A DNA stretch of 22,044 nucleotides, from the NCBI GenBank assembly GCA_964481485.1, contig CAYZVM010000095.1:1-22044 (forward strand). The letters are read 5' to 3'. Source of the DNA: M3007 sp964481485 (lineage in GTDB: Bacteria > Bacteroidota > Bacteroidia > Chitinophagales > Saprospiraceae). The notes beneath the pieces are model-generated. The model did not search any database. It had not been told where the DNA came from and saw only the letters and a list, made by a program, of their open reading frames with translations. The position numbers were made by a program, and so were the translations under genes. Shown here piece after piece: positions 1 to 7,190 of this stretch; position 1 is the stretch's first letter, and the number at the start of each line of letters is the position of its first letter.

Positions 1-808
1 AGTTGTGCTCGCCCTCGCGTACCCGGAATTCGTGCGGCACTTTTTTGTCAATCAGTGCGGCATGGAGCGCCATGTTGCCTTTTATCAAAAAATCCTTGTC
101 GCCACAGTCAATGTAATAGGCCACTTTTTTGAGGTCGTCCGCCTGCGCGTTTTCCACGATTTTCAAAATCCAGTTTTCCGACAAATGCGCGGTGAGTCGC
201 TCTTTGCTTTTCAAGTCTTTGCCATAAGGTGGGCCAAAAACACGGTTCCAATTTTCGTCGGGCATATTGACGATTTCTTCTTCAGTGATAATGCCCGAAC
301 TCAGCGGCGCGGCTGCCACGAACATTTCGGGGTGTTTCATGGCCATGATGAGGCTGCCGTGCCCGCCCATCGAAAGCCCGGCGATGGCTCTGAACTCCTT
401 TTTGTCGCGGGTGCGCCAATTGGCGTCTATGTAGGGGATGAGTTCTTTGATGAAAAAATCTTCGTACAGCACTTTGCCGTCCGCGCTGTTGACGTACCAA
501 CTCACGCCCGCGTCGGGCATCACGATGAGCATAGGAGGTATCTCGTTGTTTTGCAGCATTTTATCGGCGATGAGGTTGGCTTCTCCGAACTGTGTCCAGC
601 CGGTTTCGTCGTCGGTGTAGCCGTGCAAAAGGTACAGCACCGGGTAGCGGCGGCTCGAAGTTTCGTAGTCGGAAGGCAGGTAAATGCTGTATTCCACGTC
701 TTGGCCCAAAATGGTGCTTTTCATTTTCAGACTTTCTTTCAAAATGCCTTGCTGAGCAAACGTGGACAGGGCGATCAGGGTGAGAATGAGGGTGAGAAAT
801 TTTTTCAT
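1..808 (-). CDS. Secreted alpha/beta-hydrolase esterase (Esterase D/feruloyl esterase-like family), 3' end outside window
   Basis: The start is the ATG at 808, and 269 codons are visible before the window edge. The N-terminus (MKKFLTLILTLIALSTFAQQ) is a signal peptide, so the enzyme is probably periplasmic or exported. An early YPVLYLLHG strand and oxyanion region are followed by the nucleophile elbow GLSMGGHG with Ser146. Asp239 lies in CGDKDFL, and His268 in GEHN is almost the last visible residue. These form the catalytic triad of the putative-esterase family (PF00756), which includes feruloyl and acetyl-xylan esterases and enterochelin-esterase-like proteins. Only a short C-terminal tail should be missing. 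The gene is the last visible one of the minus-strand block behind the SusCD locus, so removal of ester groups from a polysaccharide or plant phenolic is plausible, but the substrate cannot be read from sequence. Confidence 0.9.
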   Translation of the reverse strand, partial: MKKFLTLILTLIALSTFAQQGILKESLKMKSTILGQDVEYSIYLPSDYETSSRRYPVLYLLHGYTDDETGWTQFGEANLIADKMLQNNEIPPMLIVMPDAGVSWYVNSADGKVLYEDFFIKELIPYIDANWRTRDKKEFRAIAGLSMGGHGSLIMAMKHPEMFVAAAPLSSGIITEEEIVNMPDENWNRVFGPPYGKDLKSKERLTAHLSENWILKIVENAQADDLKKVAYYIDCGDKDFLIKGNMALHAALIDKKVPHEFRVREGEHN

Positions 809-867
809 GATTTGAGAAGGTGAATTTGTCAAAGTTTAAGTGCTCGAACAGAATTAACCACCAAGCC

Positions 868-917
868 CGCTAAGAGCGCAAAAGATTGATTTTTAAAAAT
901 TTAGCGATCTTTTTGGC
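868..917. repeat. Nested inverted repeats between the DUF3667 gene and the esterase gene
   Basis: The arms cgctaa (868-873) and ttagcg (901-906) enclose a perfect 12-base palindrome, atttttaaaaat (889-900). A second overlapping pairing is possible between gcgcaaaagat (876-886) and atctttttggcg (907-918), with a small bulge. On the minus strand this follows the DUF3667 stop by about 30 bases, so it could act as a weak terminator or an mRNA 3' structure. It has no clean GC stem plus T-run, so termination is uncertain. The adjoining phrase ccaccaagcccgctaagagc resembles short degenerate repeats that I have seen in intergenic DNA of environmental bacteria. Confidence 0.35.
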
Positions 918-943
918 GAGATAGAACCATTTTGTCTGGCTAT

Positions 944-1804
944 TTACAAACTGCTTATTGTCCATATCGTCATCGCTTGCCGGTACATCATCAGGAAAAT
1001 GATGAACCCAACTTCGATGCCAACGGCTGATAAAATTATTTTCCTCCACGAACCTCCATAAACTTGGCACACCGCCAATATCAGATACGGAAAAAGGGTA
1101 AGCAACAATGTCAGGAGTATATATTGTCCATGAAAGACGACACCCAAAACATTTGTAAAGATGTGTATCAGCAAGTCACTAAGGATGTAAAATGTCAACC
1201 CGTGCATGGCAAAAACGAGGTGCGGCACGAGCCACGGGATTTTTCTTCGGCACAGTAGGTAAATATACGCTCCCCAAAATGGGATGATTAGGAAGAGCCA
1301 AGTTTTCGATTTTTGGGCTGCCGCATTGTCTATTTCATTCTCTAAAACACTTGCGTCAACATGGAGCGCTGCCATTTTTTCGGTCAAGACAGTACCCAAA
1401 TCGTATTGAAAAGTGTTCATCACCAAATTTCGCTTTTCAAACCCTATGATGAAATCCCGACTATTGCTGAAATGCGCCGGCACATTTGGCAGAAAAAAAT
1501 AAAAAAGCAAACCGGCCACGACAAAAAGCTGCCACGGCTTCATATACCTGACGCGCCTGCCAGCAATCCACTCGGAGGTCAAAAAGCCGGGCTTTGAAAA
1601 CAAAAGCCAGCAGGTTCGCAGCAATTTAGAGTCGAAATGCACGATGTGGCCTACCGTCTGTGTCAGAAATTTGATCGCACTAAAGTCGCGCTCCGGCACA
1701 ATCTTTTTTTCGCCACATTTTCTGCAATATTCGCCTTTCAACTTCGCCCCACAGTTGGCACAAGTTTCCGGTGCAGGTTGGGAATCGGCGGTCTCATTTT
1801 TCAT
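944..1804 (-). CDS. DUF3667 family zinc-ribbon membrane protein
   Basis: This 286-residue protein has an N-terminal zinc ribbon with Cys15, Cys18, Cys27 and Cys30 (CANC...CRKC). A soluble linker follows, then the characteristic sequence around residues 60-85 (SKPGFLTSEWIAGRRVRYMKPWQL). After this come roughly five hydrophobic segments, near residues 88-108, 168-190, 195-225, 228-250 and 255-280. This is the layout of DUF3667, a family common in Bacteroidota with no established function. It is probably an inner-membrane protein with the ribbon in the cytoplasm. The gene starts 47 bases after the stop of the VCBS lipoprotein gene and may be co-transcribed with it. The ATG at 1804 is preceded by an A-rich stretch rather than a Shine-Dalgarno sequence, as is usual in this phylum. 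The family call is firm and the role is unknown. Confidence 0.88.
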   Translation of the reverse strand: MKNETADSQPAPETCANCGAKLKGEYCRKCGEKKIVPERDFSAIKFLTQTVGHIVHFDSKLLRTCWLLFSKPGFLTSEWIAGRRVRYMKPWQLFVVAGLLFYFFLPNVPAHFSNSRDFIIGFEKRNLVMNTFQYDLGTVLTEKMAALHVDASVLENEIDNAAAQKSKTWLFLIIPFWGAYIYLLCRRKIPWLVPHLVFAMHGLTFYILSDLLIHIFTNVLGVVFHGQYILLTLLLTLFPYLILAVCQVYGGSWRKIILSAVGIEVGFIIFLMMYRQAMTIWTISSL

Positions 1805-1851
1805 TTTTTCGGCATTTGGTGAAAAATAAAGATGTGGCTGAAATATAGGTT

Positions 1852-4800
1852 TTACTGCGGATGCGACGTGGCTTTTTCTCGCCGGGCATTTGGCGCAAAA
1901 ACTTTCAACGGCCCCGCGTTTTGTGTCGCCACGATGATTTCCCGCCCGTCAGCCAGTTTTATTTTTGCCAAACCCCGCGCATCGCCTGGGACAAAAAAAC
2001 GGCTCTCATTCAATTCAACTGCCCTAAATTGATTCTTTCCTAAATTCTTCAAAACCAACCCGTTGAAGGCATCGGCGCGGCCCTGCAGGAGCTCCGTGCC
2101 AAAATCGTTGCCCACCATCAGCACATCGAGCAGGCCGTCGTTGTCCACGTCGAATGGCAGGATGCCAAACACGGGCGCCAGCTGTGTTTGCCAGGGTAGG
2201 GCGGTCATTTTGAACTTTCCGCTGCCGAGGTTTTCGACGTAACTCGTAGAGAGCCAATTGGTTTCCAAAATCTGTGCGCCTTCCAGTTCTTGTTTTGAAA
2301 AAACATCCTGCACCGTCGCCTCGCCGAACGCGCCGTAGTTGTAAAACTTTTTGCGCAGCGAAATCAACTGCCGCAACATATCGTCGCGGGTGTGGTAGAA
2401 ATATTCCTTGCGGTTGCCCAGCGAATCGAGCCAATAGCAGGAGATGAACGGGTCGTAAAAGCCGTTGGCGTCGAAGTCTTTGGCGTAGATGCGCAGCGGT
2501 TCGGTCGCGTCGCATTGGAAGTAGGTGTTTTGGCCGAAATTGCCAGCGATATAGTCCATGTCGCCGTCGCCATCGAAGTCGGCGGCGGCGAGGCCCGTCC
2601 ACCAGCCCGGTTTGTCGGCGAGCCCGGTTTGCGCCGTCACATTTTTCAATTTTCCATTGTCATTCTGGAAAAAAGTCAGGGGCATCCATTCGCCTGCGAG
2701 CAGCAAGTCCGGTTTTTTGTCGCCATTGAAATCCGTCCAGAGGGCATCGGTGACTAAGCCAACGTACTCTAATTCGGGGCAAATCTCTTTTGCGACATCG
2801 GTGAAAATGGGTTTGTCTTTTTCTTTGGTGTCGTTGCGCAGCAAAAAGCTCCGGTCGGTTTTGGGGTAAGAACGCGGCAACACTCGCCCACCGACGAACA
2901 AATCCAAATCGCCGTCGCCATCGAAATCGGCGGCGGTCACGGCTTGGCCGCAAGCAGATTCGGTAGGCAAAGCACCGGTGGCGACGCTGAAATTGCCCTG
3001 CCCGTCGTTGACGCACAGCACGTCTTGGTAGAGTTCCCAGCCCGCCGAATATTGCGCTCCGCCGCGCACGATGTAAAGGTCGAGGTCGAGGTCGCCGTCG
3101 GCATCGAAAAGCAGGGTGCCGAGGTCTTCTTCTTTTTTGCCGGAGTCGGTTTTCAGCGCGGCATTTTTTTGAATAAACTTTCCTTCTGGGGTCTGAATGA
3201 GCCAAGTGCCGTCGAATTCCGCGCTGCCGCCGAGAAAGATGTCGTCCAATTTGTCGCTGTTCACATCGCCGACCGTGATGTAGGGGCCGTATTGCGAAAA
3301 CTTGTGCGGCAAGGTGCGTTGGATGTCAAAATCCACAAAATCTTTTTCGGGGTGCGTCCATTCCAGGTCCAATGAGGCAGGGAGGACGGGCTCGAGCATC
3401 CCGGCGGCATTTGATGTGGCGAGGGATGTTTTTGCGGGGTTGTATTTGACGATAGTTGTTTGGTTTAGAAGAATTTCGGTCAAATTCGCGGTCGTGTTGC
3501 CATTCCAACGCACGACGACGGAATCTACTTTCGCGGCACTGCCGAGGCCGAAATGCAGCACATTTTCGGAGGTGGAAATGTAGCCGCGGGCGGAAAGCAG
3601 TTGCGCAGTTTGTTTTTTTCCATCAAAAAAAATGGTGGCGGTGGCGCCAAAAGCATCGGCGTGGGGTTGGCTGCCTTCAATTTTCAGGCGGACAAAATTG
3701 TTTTTCGGCTCGAAGTCGTTGGTGGTGTTTTGGAAGACGAAAGCTGGGTCGTTGATGTTGTTGACCACCAAATCGAGGTCGCCGTCGTTGTCGAGGTCGC
3801 CGTAGGCCGCGCCGTTGGAAAATGCGGGTATGTCCACGCCCCATTTTTTTGAATAATCTTTGAATTGTAAATCTCCTTCGTTTCTGAAGAGAAATTTGGG
3901 GACTTTGATTTTTGGAATCATGTCTTGCAATTCCATCGGTGGCACCAAACTGCTGTATGCGCTGAGGTAAGAGCCAAAGTCGTGGTCGGTGACGTCGCGA
4001 GGAAACCCGTTGGTGACGAAAATATCGCGGTGGCCATCGTTGTCAAAGTCCGCGATGAGGGGCGTCCAACTCCATTCGGTTTCCTGAGTGCCGGTCAGGA
4101 AAGCCACGTCGCTGAAGATGGGCAGGCCGGTTTCGGGGTTGTTGCCGCGATTGAGTTGGAGGGTGTTGCGGGCGTATTGGTGTTCGTAGCCGTAGGTTTC
4201 GTTGTTGACATAGGTAGCGTAGTTGTTGGGGCCGAGGAATACTTTTTTCCGTTTGTTGTAATAAGGCAGCATTTCGGTGGTGAAGCAATCGAGCAGGCCG
4301 TCGTTGTTCACGTCGGCTACATCGCTGCCCATGGCGGAGCCTGCTTGGTGTTTGAACATTCCGGCGATTTGGTTTTTGAATGTGCCATCGCGCTGATTTA
4401 TGTAGATGAGGTCGTTGGTCACATAGTCATTGGCAACGTAGATGTCGAGCCATCCGTCGCTATTGAAATCGGTGACGAGCGCGCTGTGGCTGTATCCTTC
4501 GAGCAGGATGCCGGCCTGCATGGAAATATCGGTAAATACGGGATGGCCTTTTTCGGCATTCCAGTCATTGCGGAGGAGTACGTCGCGATTGGGGGAGGAG
4601 CCGTCGGTAGTTTTTTTGACGTAGGCGTTGGGGTTGCGCCTGTCCATAAAATTGACGGAGATAAACAGGTCGAGGTCGCCGTCGTTGTCGTAGTCAAAAA
4701 ATTGTGCGTTGGAAGAGTGGGTGTCGTCGGCCAAGTTGTAAGCTTGCGCCATTTCCGCAAAACGCGGGATGCCCGCCGCGTCGTTTCCTTGATTGATATA

Positions 4801-5232
4801 CAGCAGGTTGCGCCGCATTTCAGGGTCGCGGTGCATGGTGTTGCACACATAGATGTCAGCTTTTCCGTCCAGATTGATGTCGAGGATATTGATGCCCGAC
4901 GACCATTGGTGGGGATGTTTTTTCAGCGCACTGGCTTGTTGGGTGACGTCTTCAAAACGGAGGTTTCCTTTGTTTAAATAGAGTTTGTTTTCAACCTGAT
5001 TTCCTGTGAAAAAGATGTCTTGCAGGCCGTCGCCATTCAAATCGCCGATGCCCACGCCCCCGCCGTTGTAGATGAATTCGGTGTTGAGGATGTTGAGCGA
5101 ATCATATTCGGTGATGGTATTGTTGAACTCAATGCCCGTGTGTTTGCTGTCGAGCGATACAAAGAGTTTCTGCTCTTTCTGGCAATTAGTAAGCGCGAGG
5201 CAAAAAGTCAGGAAGGGTAGGATTTGTCTCAT
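1852..5232 (-). CDS. FG-GAP/VCBS repeat lipoprotein with central UnbV/ASPIC (CRTAC1-like) domain
   Basis: This is a large extracytoplasmic protein of 1126 residues. The N-terminus is a short lipoprotein signal with lipobox LTNC (Cys17). I count fourteen Ca2+-binding FG-GAP/VCBS-type motifs of form DxNxDGxxD. Seven precede the central domain (for example DLNGDGLQD, DYDNDGDLD, DVNNDGLLD) and seven follow it (for example DFDGDGDLD, DFDGDGDMD, DVDNDGLLD). They suggest two beta-propeller-like halves. Between them, at about residues 510-600, is an ASPIC/UnbV domain recognisable from EGSQPHADAFGATATI and SENVLHFGLG. Related proteins are often encoded beside SusC/SusD pairs, and I infer a cell-surface role in glycan or ligand binding together with the SusCD complex. 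The gene starts 111 bases after the susD-like stop and is separated from it by a strong hairpin. No enzymatic motif is visible. Confidence 0.93.
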   Translation of the reverse strand: MRQILPFLTFCLALTNCQKEQKLFVSLDSKHTGIEFNNTITEYDSLNILNTEFIYNGGGVGIGDLNGDGLQDIFFTGNQVENKLYLNKGNLRFEDVTQQASALKKHPHQWSSGINILDINLDGKADIYVCNTMHRDPEMRRNLLYINQGNDAAGIPRFAEMAQAYNLADDTHSSNAQFFDYDNDGDLDLFISVNFMDRRNPNAYVKKTTDGSSPNRDVLLRNDWNAEKGHPVFTDISMQAGILLEGYSHSALVTDFNSDGWLDIYVANDYVTNDLIYINQRDGTFKNQIAGMFKHQAGSAMGSDVADVNNDGLLDCFTTEMLPYYNKRKKVFLGPNNYATYVNNETYGYEHQYARNTLQLNRGNNPETGLPIFSDVAFLTGTQETEWSWTPLIADFDNDGHRDIFVTNGFPRDVTDHDFGSYLSAYSSLVPPMELQDMIPKIKVPKFLFRNEGDLQFKDYSKKWGVDIPAFSNGAAYGDLDNDGDLDLVVNNINDPAFVFQNTTNDFEPKNNFVRLKIEGSQPHADAFGATATIFFDGKKQTAQLLSARGYISTSENVLHFGLGSAAKVDSVVVRWNGNTTANLTEILLNQTTIVKYNPAKTSLATSNAAGMLEPVLPASLDLEWTHPEKDFVDFDIQRTLPHKFSQYGPYITVGDVNSDKLDDIFLGGSAEFDGTWLIQTPEGKFIQKNAALKTDSGKKEEDLGTLLFDADGDLDLDLYIVRGGAQYSAGWELYQDVLCVNDGQGNFSVATGALPTESACGQAVTAADFDGDGDLDLFVGGRVLPRSYPKTDRSFLLRNDTKEKDKPIFTDVAKEICPELEYVGLVTDALWTDFNGDKKPDLLLAGEWMPLTFFQNDNGKLKNVTAQTGLADKPGWWTGLAAADFDGDGDMDYIAGNFGQNTYFQCDATEPLRIYAKDFDANGFYDPFISCYWLDSLGNRKEYFYHTRDDMLRQLISLRKKFYNYGAFGEATVQDVFSKQELEGAQILETNWLSTSYVENLGSGKFKMTALPWQTQLAPVFGILPFDVDNDGLLDVLMVGNDFGTELLQGRADAFNGLVLKNLGKNQFRAVELNESRFFVPGDARGLAKIKLADGREIIVATQNAGPLKVFAPNARREKATSHPQ

Positions 5233-5268
5233 GGATGCACGTCTGGATAGAGAGGTGTTGCAGGGGGT

Positions 5269-5302
5269 AAAAACAACGGGGTGATGTGAGTCACCCCGTT
5301 GT
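5269..5302 (-). terminator. Rho-independent terminator or attenuator between the SusD-like gene and the VCBS lipoprotein gene
   Basis: A perfect 12-base-pair stem, ACAACGGGGTGA (5273-5284) with TCACCCCGTTGT (5291-5302), has a six-base loop. Read on the minus strand it is followed by five T (5273 down to 5269), the first of which belongs to the stem. It starts about 42 bases after the susD-like stop and ends about 37 bases before the VCBS gene start. It therefore either ends the SusCD transcript or lets only part of the transcription continue. Confidence 0.85.
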
Positions 5303-5343
5303 GGGTCAAAAATTATTTGCGGAATTGGCTTTTTCAGACAGCA

Positions 5344-7089
5344 TCAATATCCGTCGTTTTGCTTGAGCACATCCGCGCCATGAATGTCAATCTGACCTTG
5401 CGGGATCGGGTAGAGCAAATCTTTGGCCCCGAAGGTGGCGCCTCCCAATGCGGTGGTCAATTTGGCACCATCGTGCTGCAAATAGGCATTGATGGCGGTG
5501 GAAGCAATGCCCCAACGAACGAGGTCGAAAAAGCGGTGGCCTTCGCCGGAGAGCTCGATTTTACGCTCAAAGCGGACAGCGGCACGAGCTGCATCTCTAT
5601 CAGACCATGGTGTGTTGTAAAGGCCGATGACATAGTTGGCAGCATTGGAGCCGTCTCCGCGTTTCACCCAAGTTGCTGGGTTGGCGGCGCGTGCGCGTAC
5701 CATGTTGGTGTATTCGCGGGCTTTGTCAATAGTACCTGCTTCTATTTCGCACTCGGCGGCCATGAGCAGCACATCGGCAAAACGCATCAAGATGGTGTTT
5801 TGCGAAGTCCAGCCACGTGTCCAAGAAGAACCATCTGTGAGGTTGTCCTGTGTTGCTCTGCGGAAGACGTACTTCTTAGGCGAGTACGGCCCTGCAAAGT
5901 TCTGGTCGCGAATCCAAGAAGCACCGGGGTGGTCAATCCAGTCAAGATACGGGATGCCACGGCGGCCTACGGAGTGGTCGAGACGCGGGTCAAGTGGGCC
6001 TGCATCGGGTGTGAACGGTTGGGCAGAAGTCAAGCCTTGGTCATTCACTACAGCGTTGGCACCGCTGTTATAGCTGCCATCGAGCAATGGCAAGCCATTG
6101 GCATCAGTGCGGAATGAGTTGACCAATTCGAAGCTCGGTTGGAAGAACCCGCAGCAACCGGCAGGCACGTCCGAGCCACTGGCATACGGATAGTTCAACA
6201 CAAATTCGTGGCTGGCATTGTTGGTGCTGCCCGTGTTGACAGCGTGTTGCGCCGCAAATACGGTCTCTTTGTTGTTGTCAAAAGAGGCGTTGAAAACATC
6301 GCTGTAGTTGTCCATCAGACCGTACTTCTCGCCCGTTGCAGTCGAGCCAAGCATGATGACATCAGTAAAAATAGGCAAGGCGGCTGCGTGCTTGTTCTGG
6401 TACAAATACACTTTGCCAAGGTAAGCACCTGCGGCCCATTTGTTGGCACGGCCTGCTGCTGTTTGTATCTCGGGCAGGTTGTTCCAAGCGTACTCAAGGT
6501 CAGCTTCGATTTTTGGATAGATGTCCACATTGTTTGGCACCGCAATAGCTTCATCTGCCGTCATGGTTTCGTCCACATAAGGCACATTTTTCCAAATACG
6601 CACCAACTCAAAGTAGTAAAGGCCACGCAGGAAACGGGCTTCTGCCGAGATGCGCGTTTTGTCGGCATCGGTCACCGTAGGATCCTGTGTCGAGGCAACA
6701 AGCCGGAGCAGGGTGTTGCAACGCGCCACGCCTTCGTAGGTGAGGCGCCATTTATCAGCAACAACGCCATTGTTAGGGAGTGTCTCGAAGCGCTGGATGG
6801 GGTTTGCCACTGCTTGGTCACCAGCGTCAGAGCCTTTGTTGGCATCGCCACCGCGAATGCTGCCATGTACCCAGTTGCCAAAACCGCCGTACCAGGCATC
6901 GCGGCCTGTCAGGACGCTGTAAGCACCTATGAGCAGGCCATCCAAGCCTTTTCGGGAGCTCAGCACTTGGTCAGTAAGTGCTCCGGTTGGCTCCACTTCG
7001 AGGAAGCTTTCTTTGCACGCACTGAACAAGAGGTTGGCCGCCAATGCAATAGAGGCGACAACCGCTAATTTATTTGTCAGATTTTTCAT
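5344..7089 (-). CDS. SusD/RagB family nutrient-binding outer-membrane lipoprotein
   Basis: From the ATG at 7089 the protein has 581 residues. It starts with MKNLTNK and a lipoprotein signal ending in LLFSAC, so it should be lipidated and surface exposed. An in-frame start 45 bases upstream would put 15 residues in front of the signal peptide and is rejected. SusD features are FLEVEPTGALTDQVL followed by a GLDGLLIGAYS helix, a TPR-like helical core, the C-terminal RKIELSGEGHRFFDLVRWG signature, and the ending PIPQGQIDIH...QNDGY. SusD proteins cap the SusC channel and capture the ligand, usually an oligosaccharide but sometimes a peptide or other polymer. The gene lies 101 bases downstream of the SusC-like gene on the same strand, so the two form one complex. 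The ligand cannot be predicted. Confidence 0.97.
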   Translation of the reverse strand: MKNLTNKLAVVASIALAANLLFSACKESFLEVEPTGALTDQVLSSRKGLDGLLIGAYSVLTGRDAWYGGFGNWVHGSIRGGDANKGSDAGDQAVANPIQRFETLPNNGVVADKWRLTYEGVARCNTLLRLVASTQDPTVTDADKTRISAEARFLRGLYYFELVRIWKNVPYVDETMTADEAIAVPNNVDIYPKIEADLEYAWNNLPEIQTAAGRANKWAAGAYLGKVYLYQNKHAAALPIFTDVIMLGSTATGEKYGLMDNYSDVFNASFDNNKETVFAAQHAVNTGSTNNASHEFVLNYPYASGSDVPAGCCGFFQPSFELVNSFRTDANGLPLLDGSYNSGANAVVNDQGLTSAQPFTPDAGPLDPRLDHSVGRRGIPYLDWIDHPGASWIRDQNFAGPYSPKKYVFRRATQDNLTDGSSWTRGWTSQNTILMRFADVLLMAAECEIEAGTIDKAREYTNMVRARAANPATWVKRGDGSNAANYVIGLYNTPWSDRDAARAAVRFERKIELSGEGHRFFDLVRWGIASTAINAYLQHDGAKLTTALGGATFGAKDLLYPIPQGQIDIHGADVLKQNDGY

Positions 7090-7190
7090 GTTATTTAATT
7101 TTTGAAAAAAGTGTTGGCAAAAATAGCCGGACAATCTTTTTTAAAACTGTTGCCGACTTGTTTGCAAATTGAACTTCAAATGTTTGTTTA

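Noticed and set aside
5..823. A 272-codon plus-strand open frame at the left edge
   Set aside because: The minus strand here encodes a complete signal peptide and the full Ser-Asp-His triad of an esterase.
3550..3620. Possible frameshift or domain break at the UnbV domain of the VCBS protein
   Set aside because: The reading frame is continuous and both flanks show normal motifs, so the domain is an intact insertion between propeller-like halves.
3925..4977. A 350-codon plus-strand open frame opposite the VCBS lipoprotein gene
   Set aside because: It lies wholly antisense to a clear gene. Its Val/Gly-rich translation simply mirrors the Asp/Asn/Gly repeat codons of the real gene.
2360..4990. 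Repeated gtcgccgtc/gtcgaggtc-like stretches suggesting a DNA repeat or CRISPR-like array
   Set aside because: They are codons for recurring DxDGDxD calcium motifs in the VCBS gene, at irregular spacing and with varied sequence. They are protein repeats.
7090..7134. A longer start for the SusD-like protein (15 extra residues)
   Set aside because: It would place MSGYFCQHFFQKLNN before a good lipoprotein signal peptide. The ATG at 7089 is preferred.
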